Made by a program: the position numbers and the translations under genes. The notes under the pieces were generated by a model, which saw only the letters and a program-made list of their open reading frames with translations, searched no databases and was not told the DNA's origin. A stretch of DNA of 64,000 bases from Burkholderiales bacterium (GTDB lineage Bacteria; Pseudomonadota; Gammaproteobacteria; Burkholderiales; SG8-39), in assembly GCA_014860445.1 (NCBI GenBank), contig JACZJT010000032.1, positions 1 to 64,000 on the forward strand. The letters are read 5' to 3'. Shown here piece after piece: positions 7,093-14,730 of this stretch (its first letter is position 1; the number at the start of each line of letters is the position of its first letter).

Positions 7093-7559
7093 GGCCCCCT
7101 CCCCGGAAAACCCGGCGTGATCATGTTTCGCATCGTTGCCCCGTGCAGCTAAAGCTTGTGCGTCTTATTTTTCGCCGTTAACCTTTACAGGCTTGTTTTT
7201 TTTTCGTGCATCGGAGAACCGCAATATGGTAAAGATTATTGTCGGTGGATGCTATAGGCCAAATGGATAAGGTCCTAAAACCTGAGGTTGTAACGTTTCG
7301 TTAAGGCAAATCGGGTAGGCTGGAGATAGGCGGAAAAGCCGAATAGCGTAGAGTACAAGATGTGCGCGGACACTCCGCGAGGCGGAGTTCTCCCGTTGGT
7401 CGCCGCGCGCATCTTGGCAAGGGGGCTCAGACGCCGCCCCCGTTGCATCCCCGGCTTTTTTGTCCGGTTCTGGCATCGAGCCTGACCCGGACAAGGCAGC
7501 GTTTCGCCGCTGCACCACGCCAAGGGACGCGCGCCTTTAACCGCGCGATAGGGGGTCCT
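7093..7559. promoter_or_regulatory. Divergent mob/T4CP intergenic region
   Basis: A 467-base non-coding region between the divergent coupling-protein and mobC-like genes. Besides the nested repeat described separately, it contains TAACG-TTT-CGTTA (7291-7303) and a T-run near 7198. Its position next to mobC and relaxase is where oriT usually lies in mobilizable elements, and both divergent promoters must be here. Confidence 0.5.
7356..7416. other. oriT: Candidate oriT: nested inverted repeats
   Basis: Outer arms 7356-7369 (CAAGATGTGCGCGG) and 7403-7416 (CCGCGCGCATCTTG) pair at 13 of 14 positions. Inside lies a perfect 7-bp hairpin, ACTCCGC-GAG-GCGGAGT (7372-7388). Relaxase targets typically have such hairpins beside the nick site, and this lies about 150 bases upstream of the mobC-like start. 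The nick site itself cannot be named from sequence alone. Confidence 0.5.
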
Positions 7560-7907
7560 ATGGCACGAAGCGGGACGAATAGACGGCAGCGCGCGTTGAC
7601 CTTGACCGCGCGGTTCAACGATCAGGAAGCCCAAGTTATACGCGACCAGGCCCAACGAGCGGGCCTGTCGGTCGGCTCCCTGATCCGCTTCGCTTTGTTG
7701 AGCGTCCCGCCCCCTCGTGCCACAAGGAGCCCCACGGTCAACCATGTCGAGGTTGCCCGTCTTATCGGAGAGCTTGGCCGGCTTTCGGATTCCCTCAAGC
7801 GGGTGGCTTCTCATCACAACGCGGACCCGCGTGTGGTCGAAGAAATCGCCCGTAATCTCTCCGAAATGCGCGTCGCCTGCTTTCTGGCTCTTGGCAGGCA
7901 GCCATGA
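7560..7907 (+). CDS. MobC-like mobilization accessory protein
   Basis: A 115-residue protein with a ribbon-helix-helix-like N-terminal part (LTLTARFNDQEAQVIRDQA, then GLSVGSLIRFALL), the pattern of MobC/relaxosome accessory proteins that bind oriT and help the relaxase nick it. ATG 7560 is chosen because this pattern begins there; the open frame continues upstream without protein-like sequence. Its stop overlaps the relaxase start as ATGA, so the two are translated together. The rest is helical. The family is inferred from fold pattern and position, which agree well. Confidence 0.8.
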   Translation: MARSGTNRRQRALTLTARFNDQEAQVIRDQAQRAGLSVGSLIRFALLSVPPPRATRSPTVNHVEVARLIGELGRLSDSLKRVASHHNADPRVVEEIARNLSEMRVACFLALGRQP

Positions 7908-9298
7908 TCCTCAAAGGCAGCCAGCGCGCCGGCGGCGCCGACCTCGCGGCCCATCTCCTCAATGAGGCTACGAATGAGCGCATTGAGCTAGCCGAAGTGC
8001 GCGGAACCGTTGCTGGCGACCTGGCCGGGGCCTTCGCCGAATACGAGGCCGTCGCCTGCGGGACACGCTGCAAAGAGCCTCTTTACAGCCTTTCCATCAA
8101 CCCTTCCGCTCCCCTAACCCGCGAAGAGTACGCCGCGGCGATCGGCCATATCGAGGAACGCCTAGGCCTCCAAGGGCGCGCCCGCGCCGTCGTCTTCCAC
8201 GACAAGAATGAGCGGGAACATTGTCATGTTGTCTGGTCGCGGATCGACACCGACAAAATGCGCGCGGTCCATATGGGACACGACCACCAGAAGCTCCGCG
8301 CCCTTTCCCGCGAGCTGGCCGAAAAATTCGGTCTCGACCTTCCGCCGGGGCTTGCCAATGATGAAGGCGTCAAGCGCTTCGACAAGGCCCCGAACATGAC
8401 GTTCGCGGAAAAGGAACAGGCGGAAGCCACGGGCATCACGCCCGCGATGCGGCGCGCTGAAATCACAAAGGCCTATAAGAGCGCGGACAACGCCAAGGCC
8501 TTTATGGCCGCCCTTGAAGAACGCGGTTACTATCTTGCCCGCGGCGACCGGCGCGATTTTGTGGTTCTGGACAAGTACGGCCACGCCCACAGCCTCCCCC
8601 GCCAGATCGAGGGGGCCAACACCAAAGACGTGCGCAAGAAGCTGGCCGCACTCAACCCGGCGCAACTGCCAAGCGTCGCGCAAGCCCGCGCGACGATCGC
8701 TGCGCGTGAACGCGCCGAGCGCGAGCGCCACCAGGCCAAGATCGAGCAGGCTTCCACCGAGATACGGCAGCGCCTCAAGGAAAGGCAGGCCAGCCGGCGC
8801 GCCGAGCTGGACAGGGAGTGGCAGGCCATCAAGATCAGGCAGGCCAGCGAGCGTCTGGCCCTGCATGCAGCCCACAAGGCCGCTAATGACGCCACCGCGT
8901 TCACGCGCGCGGCGCAGGCCCCGACAGGCCTGATGGCCTTCCTGCAACGGGTTTCCGGCATCGGAGCCATCCGTGACTATTACGCCCGTCGGCAGGACTT
9001 GAGCCGGGCGCAACGGCAAACGCAAGAAAACGCCGCCCTGCAACGGCGGCACGGCAACGAGGATCTTGCTATGGCAGGCCGTGGCGAGGCCCTCGGCCGC
9101 CTGGAACGCCGGGAGTCGCGCTCCCTTGATAAGAACATCCTTCGCAGGGCTCGCATTGCCGTGCGGCAGACTGAGCAGAAAACAGCCCAGACAAGGGAAG
9201 CGATCAAGGAAACTGCACAGGACATCACCAAGCGCTCTCAGGCCAAGACAGGACAAAAGCGCAGACCTCGCGGATTCGGCATCAGACGAGACGGATGA
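7904..9298 (+). CDS. Relaxase / mobilization nuclease (MobA/VirD2 family)
   Basis: A 464-residue protein. The N-terminal ~150 residues are the relaxase domain: a beta-strand motif LYSLSINPS, then HDKNEREHCHVVWSRID, the His-rich metal-binding motif III shared by MobA/VirD2-type (PF03432) relaxases. The enzyme would nick oriT, stay covalently bound to the 5' end through a tyrosine and lead the strand through the coupling protein. The C-terminal half (from about residue 240) is a long Arg/Gln/Ala-rich coiled coil. It is coupled to the mobC-like gene by a 4-base overlap. The catalytic Tyr was not assigned with certainty. Confidence 0.9.
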   Translation: MILKGSQRAGGADLAAHLLNEATNERIELAEVRGTVAGDLAGAFAEYEAVACGTRCKEPLYSLSINPSAPLTREEYAAAIGHIEERLGLQGRARAVVFHDKNEREHCHVVWSRIDTDKMRAVHMGHDHQKLRALSRELAEKFGLDLPPGLANDEGVKRFDKAPNMTFAEKEQAEATGITPAMRRAEITKAYKSADNAKAFMAALEERGYYLARGDRRDFVVLDKYGHAHSLPRQIEGANTKDVRKKLAALNPAQLPSVAQARATIAARERAERERHQAKIEQASTEIRQRLKERQASRRAELDREWQAIKIRQASERLALHAAHKAANDATAFTRAAQAPTGLMAFLQRVSGIGAIRDYYARRQDLSRAQRQTQENAALQRRHGNEDLAMAGRGEALGRLERRESRSLDKNILRRARIAVRQTEQKTAQTREAIKETAQDITKRSQAKTGQKRRPRGFGIRRDG

Positions 9299-9623
9299 CG
9301 CGTCGATCAGGCCTTCGGCGGCGCAGCAACGTGGATGCAGTTGCGGGCAACCCAAAACCCGGCGCAGGGCAAGAAGGGTGCCGACAAAATCAAGGTGGCA
9401 TGGGTCGTCCCGGCATAGCGCGCGATTAGCCCAAAAGAAGGGCGTACAGTCGTGTCTATGGGTTTTACCCTGGGGAAACACCCGTGAAAATTCAGGCCAC
9501 TCCACGGCCTTCTATATGGAAATGGCGGGCGCGGCTCGAAATTCCATATTTCCGATTTCTTAACCTTGAACCGATATCCTGTATCCATAACAACTATAGC
9601 GGCAGTGGGAAAGGCAATGCATC
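9299..9623 (+). promoter_or_regulatory. Intergenic region upstream of the coiled-coil gene
   Basis: About 325 bases with no credible gene. Near its end TTGAAC (about 9566) and TAACAA (about 9588), 16 bases apart, form a plausible promoter for the gene at 9624. This is pattern reading only. No repeat other than short imperfect palindromes was seen. Confidence 0.3.
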
Positions 9624-10427
9624 ATGGGGGAGGATAAAGAGGAAATTGTGCGCAGTCGCAGGATGCGCGATTTCAACGACCTCCAGGCCGAGCTTAGCGG
9701 CACGAATGCAGGCCGCATGCGGCGGTTCCTGACGCCGGAGGAGGCCGCCAGGCGACCAGGAAGCAAGGAAAAGTCCGAACGGGACGAATCGTTCTGGGCG
9801 TGGGTGCATTCGGCCGAATACGCCGCACGCACGCAGGCCCTGTCCAAAAACCTGAGCAATGCCCTCACAGCCACCGATAAAGCGTTGGTCGAAAACGCCA
9901 AAAAGATTCGTGAAGCCGAAGAACGGCTTGAAGATGTTCGTCGGCGCGCGCAGCGCCTTGAGGATGGCCGCCTCGTTTATCGCGCCAGGGACGGCAGCGT
10001 ATTCACCGATGACGACCGGCAGTTGCCTGCCGATGAAGCAGCGCGCGTTCCGTATGATCCCAACGCCGCAACGCGTGAGGAAAAACTTGCAGCTGCTAAC
10101 GAATATGAACGCTCTACTAAGGCGCGAGAAGAATTGACGCGCTACCAAGAAAAAATCGTCAAGCACCAGGATCGCATGAAGAGCGATGAACCGTTTTCCC
10201 AAAAAGAACTGGAAAGCATGGAGAACGATGTCAAGAATGCGCCCGCCTCCGTGCGACCGCACATGCGCGACAATCGCACGACTTCAGCGTCGCGCGCATA
10301 CATGGAAGGTGAAATCAAAGGGCCAAACGTCAGCTCGGCCTTTCAGAACGCTGCTGAGGGGGCCGCTCCTGCACGGCAGACAGACCAGCCAGAGCCTATA
10401 GTTCCGCGAGGACCAGCGCCGACCTGA
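9624..10427 (+). CDS. Coiled-coil hypothetical protein of the mobilization region
   Basis: A 267-residue, highly charged, mainly helical protein (for example KNLSNALTATDKALVENAKK and KAREELTRYQEKIVKHQDRM) with a Pro/Ala-rich tail. There is no signal peptide, membrane segment or enzymatic motif. The ATG at 9624 has a GGAAAGG-type site upstream. It follows the relaxase in the same direction with its own likely promoter. It could be a transfer accessory protein, but this rests only on position. Confidence 0.6.
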   Translation: MGEDKEEIVRSRRMRDFNDLQAELSGTNAGRMRRFLTPEEAARRPGSKEKSERDESFWAWVHSAEYAARTQALSKNLSNALTATDKALVENAKKIREAEERLEDVRRRAQRLEDGRLVYRARDGSVFTDDDRQLPADEAARVPYDPNAATREEKLAAANEYERSTKAREELTRYQEKIVKHQDRMKSDEPFSQKELESMENDVKNAPASVRPHMRDNRTTSASRAYMEGEIKGPNVSSAFQNAAEGAAPARQTDQPEPIVPRGPAPT

Positions 10428-10446
10428 TCCCTGCGATTGCCATCGG

Positions 10447-10704
10447 TCAGTCCTTGGCCTTCTTTTTCATCGACCAGGGCGATATTGATTCCACAAACTC
10501 GGAGGCGTTAACGCCGAGGGCGTCGGCGATGTGCATAAACTCTATGACATCCAGCCGGCGCTCCCCGCTCTCATACTTCGAGACGAAAGACTGAGGCCGC
10601 TTGAGACGGCGGGCCAATTCTTCCTGCGTCATCCCCGCGTCCTTGCGCGCGGCTTTGATCCTGACCAAAAAGTCCTGGTACTGCCTGGTATAGGTGGATT
10701 TCAA
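10447..10704 (-). CDS. XRE-family helix-turn-helix repressor
   Basis: 85 residues if translation starts at TTG 10704. No ATG exists near, and sequence upstream of 10704 in this frame is antisense to the promoter and the next gene. The Cro/C1-type HTH spans about residues 11-68 (AGMTQEELARRLKRPQSFVSKYESGERR). It is divergent from the secreted-protein gene at 10807. The 100-base gap contains two overlapping perfect inverted repeats that are natural operators, so autoregulation and control of the neighbouring genes is likely. Confidence 0.85.
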   Translation of the reverse strand: MKSTYTRQYQDFLVRIKAARKDAGMTQEELARRLKRPQSFVSKYESGERRLDVIEFMHIADALGVNASEFVESISPWSMKKKAKD

Positions 10705-10733
10705 GGGAGCACCCGCTGTGAGCAGGTATTCCT

Positions 10734-10769
10734 GATAATCCCCTTTTCGGATTATCCCAAAACGGGATA
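10734..10769. promoter_or_regulatory. Two overlapping operator-like inverted repeats
   Basis: GATAATCC (10734-10741) pairs with GGATTATC (10749-10756), and TATCCC (10753-10758) pairs with GGGATA (10764-10769); both are perfect. They sit between the divergent XRE gene and the gene at 10807, where their promoters must lie, so they are probable binding sites of the XRE protein. Confidence 0.6.
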
Positions 10770-10806
10770 TTATATCGCCTTGATCAATGCCCACGAAGGA
10801 GGTCGG

Positions 10807-11118
10807 ATGAAGCGCCTTGTGCTGATTGCCGCCTTGCTTGTTCCGTCCGTTGCGTCCGCCCAACTCGTGACCGGCGGCGACATGTTTACGAGATTGAATA
10901 CAGAGCAAAGCAGCGCCTATCTTGATGGTGTTATGGAGGCTTTGTCCTATGAATGGAGTACAAACGGCAAAAAAAACAAGGCCGCATGCGCCATTGATTG
11001 GTATTACAGAACTGGCGGGAAGACCCAGAGATTGCTCTTTGACACCTTCGACCGCTACAAGGACAAGCCTGTCGTCGGTCTGTTGAAGGCCTATATCGAC
11101 CGCAAATGCGGGAAGTGA
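10807..11118 (+). CDS. Small exported protein, possibly Rap1a/Tai-like
   Basis: 103 residues; ATG with a strong AAGGAGG seven bases upstream. A signal peptide is clear (MKRLVLIAALLVPSVASA, cleavage before QLVTGG). The mature part contains YLDGVMEALSY, a Cys in AACAIDWYYRTGG and a C-terminal YIDRKC, reminiscent of the small periplasmic Rap1a/Tai immunity fold, which has two conserved Cys and a G-x-x-x-A helix. The likeness is weak. It is divergent from the XRE repressor, so its expression is probably repressed until induced. Confidence 0.65.
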   Translation: MKRLVLIAALLVPSVASAQLVTGGDMFTRLNTEQSSAYLDGVMEALSYEWSTNGKKNKAACAIDWYYRTGGKTQRLLFDTFDRYKDKPVVGLLKAYIDRKCGK

Positions 11119-11162
11119 ATTAGGTCTAAAATCCTCATTTGTCACTTAGGGGAGGGTGGCAA

Positions 11163-11786
11163 ATGATGGAAGACCCAACGTTCGGGCGCCGCGCGCGTGG
11201 CCCTTTATGGGACCGTCTTGGCTCAATAGCGAGCCTGGCTCTGGGAGTCCTGACCCTGGCCGGAACTTTATGGTTCACGCTGCGGGGAATGGAATTTACC
11301 CGCCTGCCCTCGCTTACGGCAGAGGTGTACGCAGGCAGCCTTATCTGGACAGGCGGCGTCGCTTTATTCTGCGCGCTGTCATTAAGGTCCGGAAATGGGC
11401 GAGGATTGGTCATTACGGGCTTGATTTGTTCGCTCTTGGGCGCCGGCATCACGCTGCTCTGGTTTCACCTTCTAAGCCCATACAGTCCGTTTGAGCCGCG
11501 CCCGCTGACGCAGTTTCAGATCAAGTGCATCAACAAGGCAGAACGCAATGCGCCCTACGAGCGCATAAGATCGATCAGCGGTTATAACCCGAGCGGAACG
11601 CGCTGGGTGCTTACCCAGGAGCAGGCTATTCAAGGGATCGAGGCCGGTAAGTGGAGTTTTTACGTCTCGGCCAACGGCGCGACGGATGAAATCCTGATAG
11701 CCACCAGCGCCGGGAATAAGTACCTCAAGGCCAGGAACGACAGCGAGCAACCGGCCCGCCTGCTGTCCCTCGGCGCGTGCCGCTGA
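11163..11786 (+). CDS. Membrane protein with C-terminal DUF3892 domain
   Basis: 207 residues; ATG 11163 follows GGAGGG by six bases. Three hydrophobic segments (about residues 21-42, 57-76 and 83-105) precede a soluble tail. The tail has the DUF3892 pattern: an IKCINKAERNAPYERI strand-helix, then RWVLTQEQAIQGIEAGKWSFYV. DUF3892 is a small domain of unknown function, usually a stand-alone protein; fusion to membrane helices is less usual. It lies 44 bases after the exported-protein gene and probably in the same transcript. Role unknown. Confidence 0.75.
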   Translation: MMEDPTFGRRARGPLWDRLGSIASLALGVLTLAGTLWFTLRGMEFTRLPSLTAEVYAGSLIWTGGVALFCALSLRSGNGRGLVITGLICSLLGAGITLLWFHLLSPYSPFEPRPLTQFQIKCINKAERNAPYERIRSISGYNPSGTRWVLTQEQAIQGIEAGKWSFYVSANGATDEILIATSAGNKYLKARNDSEQPARLLSLGACR

Positions 11787-11854
11787 ATTCCCGCCCTCGC
11801 AGGTCCAGTTCGAGCCTATTGCCCCAATCCGCCGCCTGGCGAACCCCTTTAGGC

Positions 11855-11974
11855 GTGACTTCCTGGCCGCAGCCAGAGGGGCGACGTTATGCAATAGTCG
11901 GTATCGCTTGCGCCTCTGCCGGAATCCTTGTCATTCTTCCCTGGGATTACACGCTCAACCAGGTGTTTTTCTAG
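11855..11974 (+). CDS. Possible very small membrane protein or remnant
   Basis: From GTG 11855 a 39-codon frame encodes a short polar N-terminus, one good hydrophobic helix (YAIVGIACASAGILVILPW) and a short tail. Composition looks protein-like, but the ribosome site is poor (AGGC). It may be a leftover 3' end of a membrane-protein gene. It lies in the 274-base gap between the DUF3892 gene and the ribbon-helix-helix gene. Confidence 0.25.
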   Translation: MTSWPQPEGRRYAIVGIACASAGILVILPWDYTLNQVFF

Positions 11975-12020
11975 AGGGGAGCTTTTCTTCCAGAATTTTC
12001 CGCTTCTCTCGTGATTCACG

Positions 12021-12037
12021 GTGGTGTAAGGTGGTGC
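12021..12037. promoter_or_regulatory. Two direct repeats with 10-bp spacing upstream of the RHH gene
   Basis: GTGGTG occurs at 12021 and 12031, exactly one DNA turn apart, 25 bases before the ATG of a ribbon-helix-helix protein. RHH dimers often bind tandem boxes with such phasing, so this is a candidate operator. No binding data. Confidence 0.4.
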
Positions 12038-12060
12038 ACAACCGATTCAGGGGGCTCGGT

Positions 12061-12267
12061 ATGCAAGACAAACGAGAGAGAACAAGAAAAATGAAAACGC
12101 AAGCGGCGCTTCGCGCCTCCGTCAGCTTTCCGCCCGAGATTTACCGCACCCTGGAACAGATCGCGAAGCAGAAAAAGGTTTCGATCGCGTGGGTTGTCCG
12201 CGACGCTACGGAAAAATATGTCGCCGACCAATTGCCGCCTCCAACGGCCAACAAGAGCCGCGCCTAA
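12061..12267 (+). CDS. Ribbon-helix-helix (CopG-like) DNA-binding protein
   Basis: 68 residues. The segment ALRASVSFPPEIYRTLEQIA then VSIAWVVRDATEKYV is a typical RHH: a beta-strand followed by two helices with the serine/isoleucine turn. ATG 12061 is used; ATG 12091 (MKTQAALRASVSF) would also give a complete domain. It lies 22 bases before hsdM in the same direction and may regulate the restriction operon, in the manner of control proteins, or be an orphan antitoxin-type regulator. No toxin partner is visible. Confidence 0.8.
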   Translation: MQDKRERTRKMKTQAALRASVSFPPEIYRTLEQIAKQKKVSIAWVVRDATEKYVADQLPPPTANKSRA

Positions 12268-12289
12268 TGCACGAGAAGGAAGATCAATA

Positions 12290-14590
12290 GTGGACCAAGC
12301 GACACATAACAAGATCGTTTCCTTCATCTGGGGCATTGCCGATGACGTGCTTCGCGACCTCTTCAAACGAGGGAAGTACCCAGATGTCATACTACCCATG
12401 TGCGTTATCCGGCGCATGGATGCGGTGCTAGAGCCGACCAAGCAAGCGGTGCTCGATACCAAAAAGACTCTGGACGAGGCACGTATCACCGAGCAGCGCG
12501 CCGCGCTTGCTGCCGCGGCCGGCCAGGCCTTCTACAACACATCGCGCTTTACGTTGCGCGACCTCAAGTCTCGCGGCAGTCAACAGCAACTCCTCGCCGA
12601 TTTCGAGGACTACCTCAACGGCTTCTCACCGAACGTCCAGGATATCCTCGAGAATTTTAAATTCCGCAATCAGCTCCAAACGCTTTCGAAGGCCGACGCA
12701 ATTGGCACGTTGATCAACAAGTTCCTCGACCCCGAGATTGATCTCTCTCCGGTGGGCATCGACAACCACGCGATGGGCACGGTCTTTGAGGAATTGGTCC
12801 GCAAGTTTAACGAGGAGAACAACGAGGAGGCAGGCGAGCACTGGACTCCGCGCGACGCGGTGCGCCTAATGGCGAACCTCGTGTTCTTGCCCATCGAGGC
12901 CGGGATCAAGTCCGGCACGTACCTGCTCTATGACTGCGCCTGCGGCACGGGCGGCATGCTTACCGTGGCGGAGGAGACCCTCACGGAGATTGCCGCGAAG
13001 CGGAAGCAGGAGGTCAAGAGCCTGCTCTATGGGCAGGAGATCAACCCCGAGACCTATGCCGTTTGCAAGGCGGATATGTTGCTCAAAGGTGAAGGCGAGA
13101 GTGCCGACCACATCGTAGGCGGCGCGGAATGGTCCACGCTTTCGCACGACGCTTTCCCCGCGCAAGAATTCGACTTCATGCTGGCCAATCCGCCGTATGG
13201 CAAAAGCTGGAAGAAGGACCTTGAGTCGATGGGCGGCAAGGATGGGATGCGCGACCCACGCTTCAAGGTGATGCACAACGGCGAAGAATTGTCGCTCGTC
13301 ACCCGATCGAGCGATGGCCAGATGCTCTTCCTCGCCAACATGGCGTCGAAGATGAACGCCAAGTCCGCCCTCGGTAGCCGCATCGCCGAAGTCCACAACG
13401 GCTCTTCGCTCTTCACCGGCGACGCCGGTCAGGGCGAGAGCAACATCCGCCGCTGGCTGATCGAGAACGACTGGCTGGAAGCTATAGTCGCCCTGCCACT
13501 CAATCTTTTCTACAACACCGGCATCGCCACCTACATCTGGGTGTTGTCCAACAAGAAGCCCGCGCATCGCAAGGGCCAGGTGCAACTCATCGACGCTAGC
13601 CAGTGGTTCAAGCCGCTGCGCAAGAACCTCGGCAAGAAGAACTGCGAGCTCTCGCCCGAGGACATCGAGCGAATCAGCCGTACTTTCCTCGAATTCAAGG
13701 AAACGCCCGAGTCCAAAATCTTCTCCAACGCCGCCTTGGGCTACTGGAAGGTCACTATCGAGCGTCCGCTCCGTCTGCACAGTCGGCTTACCCTCAAGGC
13801 CATCGAGACGCTCCGCTTCACTTCCGGTGATGAAGACCTGCGCGCCAAGCTTTATGAGGAGTTCGGCGACGAACTGTTCACTGCGTTCGCCAAGGTTTTT
13901 TCCGCATTGGAAAAGCGCCTTGCCGATTGGGGAGACGACGACGGCGATGATGAAGAAGAGGGCAGCAGCACGAAGAAGGGCTTACCCGAAAAGAAGAAAC
14001 GGAAACTGCTCGATCCCAAGACCTGGGAACGCGACGGCCGCCTTATTGAAGTAGCCACGAAGTTGCGGGCAGCGCTGGGTGACACGCTCTTCGAGGACCA
14101 CAACGTCTTCCGCGACCACGTGGATGTCGCACTCAACAAGGCGGGCCTCAAACTCCCCGCCGCCGACCTCAAACAGATTCTGAAAGCGGTAAGTTGGCGC
14201 GTTGAGGCCGCTCCACCCGTCATCGCCAAGGTGCACAAGCCAGGCAGGGCCAAGGCCGACCCGCTGCGCGGCCTGTTCGCGGCAACGGTTGATGCCAGGG
14301 CGACAATCGTCGAGTACGAGCCTGACTCAGACCTGCGCGATACCGAGCAGGTGCCGCTGCTGGAAGACGGCGGCATCGAAGCGTTCGTTAGCCGCGAGGT
14401 ACTCCCCTACACGCCCGATGCGTGGATCAAGGAGGGTGCCACAAAGATCGGCTACGAGGTAAGTTTTACTCGGCACTTCTACAAGCCTCAACCGCTGCGC
14501 ACTCTCAAAGAGATCAGCGCCGATATCCTCGCTGTCGAGAAAGAGGCCGAGGGGCTGCTGGACGACTTGCTGAAGGTAGGTGCCAAGTGA
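12290..14590 (+). CDS. hsdM: Type I restriction-modification methyltransferase subunit HsdM
   Basis: 766 residues from GTG 12290, with AAGGA upstream; the reading before that point overlaps the RHH gene. Motif I for S-adenosylmethionine is DCACGTGG (about residue 214) and the catalytic motif IV is NPPY (about residue 300), as in N6-adenine methylases of the HsdM family. The N-terminal helical domain (residues 1-170) and a long C-terminal part with an acidic linker (DDDGDDEEEG) make it longer than E. coli HsdM (about 530). It methylates the target adenine with HsdS and forms the restriction complex with HsdR. First gene of a tightly overlapping operon. Confidence 0.95.
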   Translation: MDQATHNKIVSFIWGIADDVLRDLFKRGKYPDVILPMCVIRRMDAVLEPTKQAVLDTKKTLDEARITEQRAALAAAAGQAFYNTSRFTLRDLKSRGSQQQLLADFEDYLNGFSPNVQDILENFKFRNQLQTLSKADAIGTLINKFLDPEIDLSPVGIDNHAMGTVFEELVRKFNEENNEEAGEHWTPRDAVRLMANLVFLPIEAGIKSGTYLLYDCACGTGGMLTVAEETLTEIAAKRKQEVKSLLYGQEINPETYAVCKADMLLKGEGESADHIVGGAEWSTLSHDAFPAQEFDFMLANPPYGKSWKKDLESMGGKDGMRDPRFKVMHNGEELSLVTRSSDGQMLFLANMASKMNAKSALGSRIAEVHNGSSLFTGDAGQGESNIRRWLIENDWLEAIVALPLNLFYNTGIATYIWVLSNKKPAHRKGQVQLIDASQWFKPLRKNLGKKNCELSPEDIERISRTFLEFKETPESKIFSNAALGYWKVTIERPLRLHSRLTLKAIETLRFTSGDEDLRAKLYEEFGDELFTAFAKVFSALEKRLADWGDDDGDDEEEGSSTKKGLPEKKKRKLLDPKTWERDGRLIEVATKLRAALGDTLFEDHNVFRDHVDVALNKAGLKLPAADLKQILKAVSWRVEAAPPVIAKVHKPGRAKADPLRGLFAATVDARATIVEYEPDSDLRDTEQVPLLEDGGIEAFVSREVLPYTPDAWIKEGATKIGYEVSFTRHFYKPQPLRTLKEISADILAVEKEAEGLLDDLLKVGAK

Positions 14591-14730
14591 AAGCCACTGA
14601 AGCAAACCTCGCGCGCTGGGGTAATAGCGATCTGGAAGTCAGCCTCAATTCGCTCGACGTGCTGCCCAACATCACGGACCTCGTGCACCAGTCCTATGAG
14701 CGCCAGATGGTCGATGGAGGTCAAGCATGA
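14587..14730 (+). CDS. 47-aa protein coupled between hsdM and hsdS
   Basis: The GTG at 14587 overlaps the hsdM stop (GTGA) and the stop at 14728-14730 overlaps the hsdS start (ATGA), so translation passes through it without a gap. The product begins MKATEANLARWGNSDLEV and is acidic to neutral with amphipathic helices. The opening KATEANL recalls the start of DUF262/GmrSD proteins, but the rest of that domain is missing. It could be a small RM subunit or modulator, or only a coupling device between the two large genes. Confidence 0.55.
   Translation: MKATEANLARWGNSDLEVSLNSLDVLPNITDLVHQSYERQMVDGGQA

Noticed and set aside
7253-7817. Minus-strand frames over the mob intergenic region
   Set aside because: They run through the nested repeat and the mobC-like gene on the other strand, with no ribosome sites.
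8162-9505. Long minus-strand open frame opposite the relaxase
   Set aside because: GC-rich antisense shadow; the plus-strand relaxase motifs and overlap with mobC are decisive.
12866-13780. Long minus-strand open frame opposite hsdM
   Set aside because: Antisense of conserved HsdM motifs, without start signals or protein-like domains.
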